A stretch of 64,000 nucleotides of DNA, taken from contig CABFPE010000705.1 of the NCBI GenBank assembly GCA_900660155.1, forward strand, positions 220,665 to 284,664. Direction: 5' to 3'. The DNA comes from Hofstenia miamia. Taxonomy: Eukaryota; Xenacoelomorpha; Acoela; Hofsteniidae. Below are positions 24,397 to 34,644 of the stretch, piece after piece (position 1 is the stretch's first letter; every line of letters begins with the position of its first letter). The notes beneath the pieces are model-generated. The model saw only the letters and a program-made list of their open reading frames with translations, searched no databases and was not told the DNA's origin. Both the position numbers and the translations under genes were made by a program.

Positions 24397-25074
24397 CATC
24401 CTTACAAATCCAAGGTGCTAATTGTGTGTCTCAAGTTGTAATTTCTAGCTCAATACAATTAATTTATTTCCGGGTTTATCTACTCAGCTCATGTAATAAG
24501 ATAGTAATAAGCATGTAGTTACCATATATTCCTGATTGCCAATGGCATAGTATATTTGAGGTGTGTTCTAATTTGTGCATGTTTGATTGATAGATAGTAG
24601 TTCTTTTATATCCTATCCCTATATGTAGCCATAAAGCAACCACAATATAGGCTCACATCTTTCAAGGGGCAAGTTATCACCCCAAGCACAGCAGAGTTCT
24701 CCTACATTATTGCCAGATCTTACAATTTCCTTATTATAAAATTTATACCAGAGCTAAAATGGTTAATGAAATATAATAAAAATAAAAAGCAAACAGTATC
24801 CAGTGACAATGAAATTTATTTGGCTCTTACCCTATTTATACAAAAGTAGATAAATATTTGTCATTCTTTACAAAAGTTAGTTTCCCTCACAGATTAACTG
24901 AGCAATTACACATAATACAAAAGCTCTGAGGGGACAATCAATAAGTTCAAAACTTAGGCTCAAAATAATCAAAAATTAACAAAATTATCAATTCATTAAC
25001 AAAATAGCACTAAAATAATTTGAGAGTGCCCTAAAAATAAAGTAAAACAAAAAGAGGCCCCAAGTGACTCTACA
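24211..25074 (-). repeat. 5' LTR of element B (family B), complete
   Basis: This 864-bp LTR is bounded by an inverted hexamer: TGTAGA at 24211 and TCTACA at 25074 on the plus strand. The primer site on its inner side fixes the orientation as minus. It aligns in order with the solo LTR at 33717-34644 (both have TTGCCAATGGCATAGTAT-like, TTTCCCTCACA-like and GAGGGGACA blocks) but is well diverged from it. Sequence to the right (25075 on) belongs to the third ORF of element A. Confidence 0.85.
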
Positions 25075-27335
25075 CTGGGCACAAATTTATAGGATAATGG
25101 TAGATCCATGCATCACAATCAACTTATATAAGCAAAAAAAACAATAGAATTGTTGATGGATAAGGCCAATACATTATTCATAAAATGTAGCCTAACACAG
25201 AGGCAGGAACACCTACAACAGATCCAGAAGATATTGAAAAATATGAAATTACAACAGAAAACAGAGGAGAGTTAGTCAGAGATAAAAATCAAAGCACTGT
25301 CAAGAAAATTCCACAAATCAGTTGAACTAGAATTCATGGAAGTGAATCAAGCATTTGAATTAAACACAAAAAAGGATTTCAGACAACTAGTATTTGAAGA
25401 GAAAAATGCACAGGAAATCTGATACAGGATGATGGCATAGATACTAGTGATACTAACAACCAAAGATGCAGAGATAAAACTTCTGATTTTGCGACATGTT
25501 AGGCACAAACTGACAAAAGCAAAGAGATTTTAAATTGCATTATCTCCAATCAACACACAGATGAAGAACTGGCTTCTGAAGGGCCATATCAAAAGGATGG
25601 AGTCACCTAACAAAGCAGAAAAGCCAATGTAAACAATGGAGAAAATAATCAGCCACATTATAATGAATAAAAGTCTGATGGGGAAGATTTTGATAGTGGA
25701 GATGGCTAACAAAACAGGGATATGCCCTAATAAGATAACAATATTCAAGGAGCCAATGAGGAAGCACATGTGGGGAGCAGCATCAGGAACATGGCTGAGG
25801 CAAATGGAAAATCAACTGTCAATTACAAAAAAAAAATTATAAAACAAAAACTGGTTAGCACTGAGGAAATAAGAAAAGCAGCAGTACTAAAAAATGTGTA
25901 GGAAATACTCAAAAAGGAAATGGAGTGATATGAGCAAGATAGCATGTGATGCACATTTACTAAGACAATCAGGAGTGTGGAAATGATGAAAAAAGGCAGG
26001 ATAACTGAACCAGTAGAAGTCTGTAAAATGGTAATGAAGACACAAAGGGAGATGGTGGAGGAAGAGGAGTTACTAACATCCTCTCAGTTATTATTATCCC
26101 CTAAAACACAGCAGATAATCAACAGGATAAATATTGAGAAGTGGGGAGAAGTGAGCCCTGCAGGAACAATTGAATGGATAGATACAGATGATGAACAATT
26201 CTTAGTTGAAATAAAAGTAACATGAGAAGCCAGAGAGTTTGAGGAAAGGAATTTCCAAAACATTAAAGAACAACAGACAGTGGCAACAATGAAGCTAATG
26301 TTTACAGAGGCATTCACAAGAACAGAACTGGAAGAACTGCTTAAGCCATACAACCAATTGGCAGTGGAATGCATAACAGCAAGAATAGACATCAAGAAAG
26401 AGATATGACTAATTCTGGGATACAATTTTGGAAGCTAAAATGAACCCCCCTGCCACAATAGGCCTAGCAACAGCGCCAACAACAACAGGTCCATACAAAC
26501 ATATAGAACAACAAATCAAGATGAAAATCCAAATCTGCATGCAACCAGAAACAGTATCAATACCAATGGTCCTCCCATGATGGAGACTGTCAAAGGAAGT
26601 CAGAGTTGCCAAAGCTTTTCTACATGAATCAAATCTTATGTTAATATGAAAGAAAAGGCAATAACACCATATCAGTTGTACACACAGGGGAAACCCATTA
26701 ACACACAACTAAAGGATTTAAGAAACAAAATAGAAAGCCACACTCTGAAAGTGATAATGTTATTCTCATGGGTCAACAATATAGTCTGGACAGACATTTG
26801 GGAAAAGAAATACCATTACTATGACGTCACAAAAAGAGTAGAGATTGTAACAATGATGAGAGTAAACAAAAACAACCCAAATGAAAAAGGTGAACAAGAG
26901 GTAATGGATAACATCAGCTCTTTTACAAGGACGTGGCAAATACACAAAGTCTGAGGAAGGTGTTCATGTTCTTCTACCCAGATAATCAAATAAGAGAAGA
27001 CCTATCCCACAAGAGTAGGGCTGATGCACAGATGATGCTAATGATCAGAATTAAAGGCATACAACTCTACCAAAAATATTACAACATATTTGCACAGAAA
27101 ATCAATGAAATACAAGGGATCACAGCAATCACCAAAAACATCTGAGAGGCAAAATTCTTAAAATATGCTAACACAGTTACTACTGAAAGAGAGGCAGTCT
27201 TGAAAATGATGAAAAAAGCTGAATTTGAAAATACTAAATGGGAAGACCAGGAGGTGGAATCAATAGTTTGAAAAGTGGACACACTAGTACATTGAGAGTG
27301 AGCTGTGCTAAAAATAATGCAAGCTGAGGAGGGCA
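25075..27335 (+). pseudogene. End of the third ORF of element A (unknown function)
   Basis: Open stretches at 25636-25842, 25977-26225 and 26646-27145 match the third ORF of element B (minus strand, 15382-13683) in the same order, with shared blocks such as GEVSPAGTIEWIDTDDEQ against GVAASPMLTPAWLLTDNKQ, and YDVTKRVEIVTMM against YDVTKHIEIIIML. The match shows that element A continues here after the nested element. It ends with the purine-rich GAGGAGGG directly before the 3' LTR, a good polypurine tract. It is broken. Confidence 0.7.
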
Positions 27336-28457
27336 TGTAGCATCATTCAAATAAATCAAGCTGCTAATGTCAAATCAACAAGAGAATAAGATCAAAGAAG
27401 AATGATGATTAGAAATATTATAAAATTGTAAAATCAGTTAGATTAATTTGTATTATGCAACAAAGCAAAAATAAGTGTCAACTATAAGAGATTAGTATCT
27501 GTTGATAACAATACTTTTGGCAAAACAAAAGGGGTGAAATCACTTCCATTATTTTTTGCTGCAATACTGGCAGACAAAAAGTTCAAATTTGAAATAAACA
27601 GGTACTTTTCTGAAATTACTATAAATAGATTCAAAACCCTGTAAGCAATTGATAAAGAATTTTATTCAGAATTCTTACTTTGTTCTCTTGATATGGTTTG
27701 ATTATTTAATATGATGTCAAGCTAAATGAGTTGTGTTTAGTAGTGGTCTTGATCCATCATGAGATCCATTCTATGGTCTTTGTGCCAGATCATGAAAGTG
27801 CACTTATGTTAGGTATAGGGGTTTTTCTCTCATTTAGTTGACTACCAATCATTAGTACATGTATTAAAAATAATCGATTCAAAATATGGTTGGATGACCA
27901 AAAACTAGGAATTATATCTGTAATATTTTAGATCCAAATTATTGACTATAATGTGACCAATAAAGTGACTGAGCAAGTACTAATTAATAAATGTAGGTTA
28001 GGAAGCTGCCAAATATTAAACTGATTATTAAAGCCAATATATTTCAGTAATGGCTACATGTAATATTAATTAGGCAGCTAGTAACAAGTCTGGTTTCATA
28101 TTCATAAAAACACTTTTACAAAATAGAGGCTAAGTTGAATTGTGTCTGGTCTTGAGTATGCACCGAGCTAGGATAGGGCACACATTGAGCTGAGAGGTGG
28201 AACTCAACCAAATGGATCATCAGCAAACAAGTGAAACTGGATGTGGAGATCAGCTTTGGGCAGAAGCCCATCATTGATCAATGGAGAGGATGCTGGATGG
28301 CTTCATCACCTAAATAGTGGATAGTTAAATCTAGTTACATTATGCTAACAGAAATATACAAAAGCTAAACAGTATCTAGTTAGTAAATCCATACCTGCAA
28401 AAATACAACTGATGTATAGAGTAACAAAGGACAAACACTAGTAATGCCTGGTAGAGG
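27336..28457 (+). repeat. 3' LTR of element A, cut at its right end
   Basis: It begins TGTAGCATCATTC after a polypurine tract (GAGGAGGG) and follows the 5' LTR (3844 to about 4935) closely. It leaves the alignment at AGGATA and joins a second copy of the protease segment. Differences from the 5' LTR include several TG/CA pairs. The roughly 5-7% difference suggests an insertion of moderate age. Confidence 0.8.
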
Positions 28458-28695
28458 ATACGACAAGCTTCCAATTACCATACCAATTGATACTGGGATG
28501 TGACTTCTTAGAAGATAATGATTGCATTATTAATTTTGAAGACAATACAATCACAATTAATGATAACAACATTAAAAAAAATTTATAAGTGCTACTCCTA
28601 ATGAGGGCACAATTCCTAGTTATGGGATTATCCTGCTGATTCTGATTGGATATTGTCATATTTTGTATTTTATGAAAAGCGAAGGTGGTATTACA
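28458..28695 (+). repeat. Second copy of an old gypsy protease segment
   Basis: It is similar to 3631-3843 at about 90% by eye. It includes the residues of the protease ILG block (LGCDFLEDNDCIINFE), which the first copy lacks in that form. Both copies end at GGTATTACAAT, after which 3844 begins an LTR and 28696 begins a different LTR. It is a fossil fragment. Confidence 0.75.
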
Positions 28696-28696
28696 A

Positions 28697-29480
28697 TTTA
28701 TTTATTTCACTGTGCAATAATTTCAATTGTCCCCTCAGTGTTTTATAATTTGCTTAAATTAAACTGTTGTGAGGGAATCAATTTTGAAGTAAAAACTTGT
28801 AAAAACTGGTAGATAGCACAATTTTCTTTGTTTAAATGTGAGGCAGGAATTTTTATGTTTTTTTGGCAAAAATCCATTTAGTTTAGCTACTAAGCTGGGG
28901 TTATTTTTGTTATTTCTATTTATTTCATTTATTATGATCATGATAATTTAATAGGTTCAGTGAAGATTTAGGAATCTTGACCACAGGAATAACTCATAGT
29001 ACCTGGGTAACAGTTTCCTAAATCTTGGATAATTAGGTTAGGTATAAGTATATAGCAAGCTTATTAAAACTCAATCAATTTCAGCTAGCACATACAAAGC
29101 ACTTAATGGAAAACTCAGTGGTTAAATCAGGCATGTTGGCTATTTGTGAATGCATTGCAATTACATGCTATTTATATGTAGGTTGTGAGATCTAACAACT
29201 AGTATTAGAGTTATATTGAGATGAGTATTGCAAAACTGAGACAAACAGGGCAGTGCCATTCCAGATTCTGATACAGAGTGCCAGTTTGTAACTGGTACTT
29301 CAGCATGATGCTGTGTGGAATTGGTGGACTACAACAAGAGGTATTCTTGGATATTTAAATATCTAGTTCAATTACCAACCATGGATTTTGTTAAAATGAT
29401 AAGGCTGATATAGAGAACTGTTGGATCTCTAATATTATGGAGCAACCTTTTGAACTCTAATAAAAAACAAAGTGTTAATT
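28697..29480 (+). repeat. Old family-B-related LTR, plus orientation
   Basis: Its reverse complement contains ACACTGAGGGGACAATTGAA, TTCCCTCACAACAG and a TGTAATTGCAATGCATTCAC block. These correspond, in order, to blocks of the LTRs at 24211-25074 and 33717-34644. The orientation suits the plus-strand gag-protease remnant to its left, so it may be that element's 3' LTR. The edges are uncertain and the copy is heavily diverged. Confidence 0.5.
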
Positions 29481-30123
29481 TTATTGATTTGCATATTCAA
29501 ACACTGACATAAATTGTGTTATTAGAAATAAAATTGAGAACATTTGGGTTAAGTCACTTCCAGACAATAAATGAATCTGAGACTAATAGGAAAATAAAAT
29601 CTGTTAGTGTGGCCAAGAAGATTGTTCTGAATTGACATTTCAATCCCCATACTTCAAGTCTGTATGAAACTAACATTAACATATATATGAAATCAAGACA
29701 AGTGGATGCAATTAAAATCAGGAATACATTTACAAAAGAGAATGAATTGAATGCAATAAAAAATACAATTTCCAAGCAGTTCCAGGGACTAAGGGCAGCA
29801 TCTGAATCATGGCAATGATATTGATTTTTATGATTCCAATCATAAACACAACCACTAAAGTGAACTGAACCAACTCAACCTATTAAAAAATTTAAAAATA
29901 TTTGGCATTGTTTCTAGTCAGGTTCATAGACATCTTTTGGTAGGGTCTAAAAAAATCTGATAATTTGAATTTTTTATGTACACTCTAAAAATAAGTCCAT
30001 TTCAATAATCAGCCCAGTATATGGATCAAGTCTGGCTTAGTGTGATGTTACAAAAAACTGAGCAGCATAAGTCATTAGCATTTTTGTTTATATTTATTTT
30101 AGCAACTAAGAAATGTTGAAACT

Positions 30124-30518
30124 TAACTGATGTGTAATAATGATTATTTACAAAAAACTTTTGCTAAATAATTTGTTGAAAATTTTTTGAACTTATCATT
30201 TAAAATATTCTATATTAGTGGTCATAGTAAAAAACATCAATTAAAGTTGGAGAACGCAGTTGCCTATGATAAATGCTTCTCGACCTCAGAAGTACCTTAC
30301 AACTAGGTAAGCTTACAAAATACACCAACAGCAAAGATCAGGGTAATTTCCCAACTAGTTGTTGCTTACATTTTTACGGATTTTCATATGTCAAGTAAAG
30401 ACGAATTAATTCATTTAACTTGAAGCTTATGTTATGATATATTTGAGGTAACTGATGTGTAATAATGATTATTTACAAAAAACTTTTGCTAAATAATTTG
30501 TTGAAAATTTTTTGAACT
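30124..30518. repeat. 70-bp direct repeat pair
   Basis: 30124-30193 and 30449-30518 are identical by eye. They begin TAACTGATGTGTAATAATG and end AAATTTTTTGAACT. The 255 bp between them show no partner sequence elsewhere in the window and contain no terminal inverted repeat that I can see. Confidence 0.85.
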
Positions 30519-32754
30519 ATCATCTGAGGCTGTTTTCACCGTTATGTCACACTAGTGCATTCTAGGCTGTACATAATTCTACAATGAAAACACCAAATAA
30601 TTTACCTGTCAAGTTAAAGTTTTCCAACTTTCCAAAACTTTATACACTAAATCAAAAAGTTTGACATTTCAAAGGATAAAAATGCAAATCATATATCTTC
30701 ATGTTGGAAACAACAGTGAAATGATATGTCATAATTTACTACTTACTTCATAAAAGTAATATTTTATTTAATTATTTTATAGTTAACAGTAGGAAATAGT
30801 CAACACACTAATTTAACTAAGGATTACTAAATTTTTTGCCCCAATTCCCATCATTGTGAATGATGTTGCTGATGAGAGAATTTTGCATCTTAGGTTTTCA
30901 TTGTTTGCACTATCTGCATTCTTAAAAAGTAACAACACTAGTAGAAAGCATGAGCTAAGTCATCATGTTTACATGTAATGGTAATCATTCCTATTGAATG
31001 CTCAGTTGCAAAATGAAAAGAAACTTAAAAGGAGAAATAAATGATTATTTGTTATTATTTTTGTTCCTATTCTTAACTACCTTGAATTGATTTTAAATTT
31101 ATTGATGTTGTTAAAAAATATTAAGATCTATCATTTATTTTCCTCTCTTTGAATAAATGAGTAACATAAGCTTTTATTAAAAAGTTATCTAAATTTTAGT
31201 TAAATTAATAAACACTCACTCAACAAATAAAAACAATTGATCATAAACTTTCACTGAGCCTATTTGAGAGAACATATAAAAATGAAATTTGTTATTAATA
31301 AACTTAGATCAACAGTAATTACCCTAAAGATAAAATACAAAAGTATTGACAAATTTATTAATTTTGCATTATCATTAAGTACAAACAACCTTAAATCTAC
31401 TTATTCAACAATAAATTCAAACAAAGTTAAATAAATGCAATAAACTGTAGTCACAAACTAAAGTTGTTGAGTAGCATAAATGTAAATAATGATAAAATTG
31501 CCTCAACACATATGCACAACCACAAACTTATGATAGAAATCTTACTCTGCTTTTTCCTCTCCTGCAGCAGCTTTGTGAATCAACTTCTTTGCCATAGAAG
31601 GCAGGGATAAAAACTAAATAAACAATTTTGAGTAAGTAGGGCTAAGCAAGTCTAGAACTGAGAAATGATAAGCTTATGATTTACATATTGGTTACACAGT
31701 GCTTCTTCATTTGTGCTACCTGATTAGACCATACAAGAGGTATTGTAAGTTCTAAAGGGAGTAGAAGACATTACAATAGTTTTAATTTTGTAGTAAAGCT
31801 TCAAATGTAAAGCAAAGAGCCCTTTAGAATCTCTTTCATTAAAACCCAATTTTCTTCATGCTAAATTCAAGAGATACATCAATTAGTCCTTCTAGCTTGA
31901 ATTTCTGAAGTTCAATTTTCAAAGTCTCTGTTTTAGATTAGACAATAATGATATTTTCCTTTGAGTAACTTCAGTTATTTGCTGTCATTGACTCAGAAAA
32001 TGCATTGATTGCTTGATTAGCAATAGAATGTAATTACTGTTATTGAGCAATAATGTCTTATAATTAGATATTTGAAGGCTGCTTCTACATAAAGAAGCTT
32101 GGGGATTTAGTCTTTTGACAATGTTTCACCTTTGTTATTTTTTATATTGTGACAACAAAAGAAATATTTTCTTTATGTACTTCAAAAAGACTGTAAGTAT
32201 ATGTACAAATGTCAGTTAATAATTTGCTGTTTGTAAAGGAAAAAGGGTTTTATCAAACATCCCAATAATGGCAAAGTTCATAGCTTGCCACTCAAATAAA
32301 TATATAATCTTGATAAAAGTTTTAAATGAGAAGTCAAAAAATTCCACATCAGCAATTACAATCTTCTTGCTTCAAAATTAATTAATTGGTAGACAACCAA
32401 ATTACAATAAGGCGATCCACATCCTGTCATGAACATTATGGAGAAATTAAAATCAGAAATGTAATTTTAATTTAATTATAATTTCCTTAGATTTCAGTCT
32501 CTATGCATTAATTTATTATTTTAACACAAGGAGGGGGGGGGTAAAAATACCCCCAAGTTGATTTTTGTTATACGAATGCTATTATCATGAAGTTTGGGAC
32601 AAAGGATAAAAAAAATTAACAGAGGATGCATCTACATAAAGATTATATTTAGTAAATTAGTTTAATTGCTTTCTATTTTCAATTTGATGTTACAAAAACC
32701 ATTACATTTAACCCTTGAAAATGCCCTATAAAAATTTACCTAATTATAAACTTC

Positions 32755-33165
32755 ACTAAAAATTTATTGATAGTGAAAATATTCTGACATAGTTTTTTCA
32801 ATAACAATTTAAAGGTAAAATACAATCACTTACAGGCCTAACAATTTTCTTTCTGGTTGATTTGGTGATCAATGTAATTTCAAATTATTATTTTGGCTTA
32901 CTTCAGGCAAAAGTCAAATGATAAACTTTCAGCTGAATACTTTTTTGCCATATCATTTTTGATCTGTTTTTAACAAAATTTCTAATAAATATATAATCAA
33001 AATCACTAATCATTATTCTAAATAAAAATTGATCTAAATAAACTTGATCAGAAGAGGTAGCTTTCTGTTGCACTCTTTGATCAGGAAATGAGGCTGACAG
33101 GAATGCCTTTGCATTTGCATTCAGTCACATTAGAAAATGATTTGCTTTGTTTACATAAGACTTGA
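32755..33165. repeat. Second copy of the unclassified interspersed repeat
   Basis: It is similar to about 560-985 (shared blocks CACTTACAGG, CTTTCTGGTTGAT, TTTCAAATTATTATTTTGG). The alignment seems to resume near 33238 (GAGAGCTTAAG), as if about 90 bp had been inserted in this copy. There is no ORF. Confidence 0.55.
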
Positions 33166-33716
33166 TTTCTTAAAATTTGGTTTACTTAGAGTGTTTCAAA
33201 ACATATTGAAAATAGGATATCTCAACAGTCTCTCAACTGAGAGCTTAAGAAAGTTGACAATAGACTTTTTTGAATAAGAGTTTAGTTATTACTTAATCAA
33301 TTGAAAGATGAATATATATATATATATATAACATATATATAACACAATTCTATTTAGATAACTCCAAAATAAAAGCCAAAGAATGTAAATAATCAAATCT
33401 TTGACCATTTCAAATTTAATGACTTTAATGCATAAAATGTATGGGAAAATTAATAAGAATATAGCAAATAAATCTAATATTTAAATCTCTGATTTATATT
33501 TAGATAAAACATTTATAATTGCTATTTTATATTAACAACCTCAAATAACTCAAGGGAATGATTACCATTACATATATTTAGTATAACACTTCTGAATGAC
33601 AAAGCACAAGACTTCAATTTAATATGCAGTTACATCTAAATGAATAAACAAGTAGCAAGCTCTCCATGTAAGAATCCCTATACTCAATCTATTCTAAATA
33701 TTGATCATCATGTTGC

Positions 33717-34644
33717 TGTAGAATCGTGGGCTGGTAGGGAAACTTAACTAGAAACTTAATTGACTCTGCAGAAGGTTTGAATAGCATTTACAGAACAGCC
33801 ATGATTCCAGGAAAAAGAATAACACAGAACTTATAACTTATAGATGTAACATTGGTAATTCATCCAAGTAACAAAACTACTTTAGGTAAGATCCAAGATG
33901 ACCAATTCCTATGGCTTCCAGCCAAAGCAGAGCATCCAAAAGTAAAGTGCTTAACCTATTGACTGGTGCTACCCTATTTGTCTCACTTGCTTAATTTCTA
34001 TCTCACTTCAGAAAATACAAACTCTCATTTTCATTGTTATCTCTCAGCTCACTATTAAATAATCTGTAATTGCCAGATATTCATGCTAGCCAATGGCATG
34101 GTATCATCACAGTATTAGGCTTTATAAATGCATGTATGTGTTGAACTACAAAAGAGGGATTTATTATTTCCTTATACATAACCGTATATGTAACTTAATG
34201 AGTCCACAATTCGGACTGGGTAATCAACAGACCCCCAGAAGCAACTTGTCACCCCATGCTAGTGAAAGCACTCCTGAATTGTTGCTGATCTTAAGCAATA
34301 AGTTTCATAAAGATAATAAATAAATAGAAAATACAACGGTAAAGATGGCAGTTGAGAGTAGATAAAATCTATTAAGCTATTGCTACATTTCTCTCAGGTT
34401 TTATACAAATGTTTAACTATTACCTGCCTTTGTTTACAATAATCAGATATCAACGTAGTTAAACATGATCAAATTCTTTTCCCTCACAAAATTAAATTTG
34501 AGCAACAATAAGCACCATTGAGGGGACATAAAACTAGCAATAGCAACCTGAGATTGAAAATAGCTACTGACGTCATAGTGACATAGGAATACAAAGTAAA
34601 TTTAAAAAAAAATAAAATCAACAAAATCCCCAAGCAACTCTACA
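33717..34644 (-). repeat. Solo LTR of family B with 4-bp target duplication
   Basis: This 928-bp LTR is bounded by TGTAGA and CTCTACA. TTGC lies directly on both sides (33713-33716 and 34645-34648), which fits a 4-bp target site duplication. No primer site or coding sequence adjoins it, so it is best read as a solo LTR left by recombination. Its last 496 bp match the LTR at the window start. Confidence 0.85.

Larger units (their letters stand above)
13282..25074 (-). mobile_element. Large gypsy-type LTR retrotransposon B (minus strand), nested in element A
   Basis: Read on the minus strand: 5' LTR (25074-24211), primer site, leader with a 739-bp tandem duplication, Pro/Ser/Thr-rich gag N-terminus and gag core (to about 21343), protease (21416-20832), reverse transcriptase (20495 to about 19850), RNase H, integrase (19071-17930), repeat spacer, third ORF (about 17140-13683), and a 3' LTR cut by another LTR at 13282. 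At about 11.8 kb it is large for its class. Element A sequence flanks it on both sides. It is broken, with roughly a dozen or more interruptions. Confidence 0.8.
3844..28457 (+). mobile_element. Large gypsy-type LTR retrotransposon A (plus strand), interrupted by nested elements
   Basis: Order of parts on the plus strand: 5' LTR (3844-5100), gag (about 5150-6920), protease, reverse transcriptase, RNase H, integrase (to about 10208), a repeat-bearing spacer, and a third ORF that starts near 10880. An assembly gap and a minus-strand element then intervene, and the third ORF resumes at 25075-27330, followed by the 3' LTR (27336-28457). This layout rests on homology: the third-ORF pieces on the two sides match, respectively, the beginning and the end of the third ORF of element B. 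Without the insert the element would be about 12-13 kb, large for gypsy. It is broken, with about twenty or more interruptions. Confidence 0.75.
29481..33716. other. Long AT-rich stretch without a gene
   Basis: I see no convincing coding sequence on either strand. The longest open frames are under 80 codons and have no recognisable composition. It holds a 70-bp direct repeat (30124-30193 and 30449-30518), a copy of the unclassified repeat (about 32755-33165) and a TA-rich tract near 33314-33345. Confidence 0.6.

Noticed and set aside
34093-34323. 76-codon plus-strand ORF
   Set aside because: It lies within a family B LTR. The matching LTR at the window start has no equivalent conserved protein sequence.
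1-34644. One giant 34-kb retroelement bounded by the matching LTRs at 1-494 and 33717-34644
   Set aside because: The right LTR has TTGC on both sides and so looks solo. The coding sequence between belongs to elements with their own LTRs and opposite strands, and no primer site or gag adjoins either LTR on the inside.
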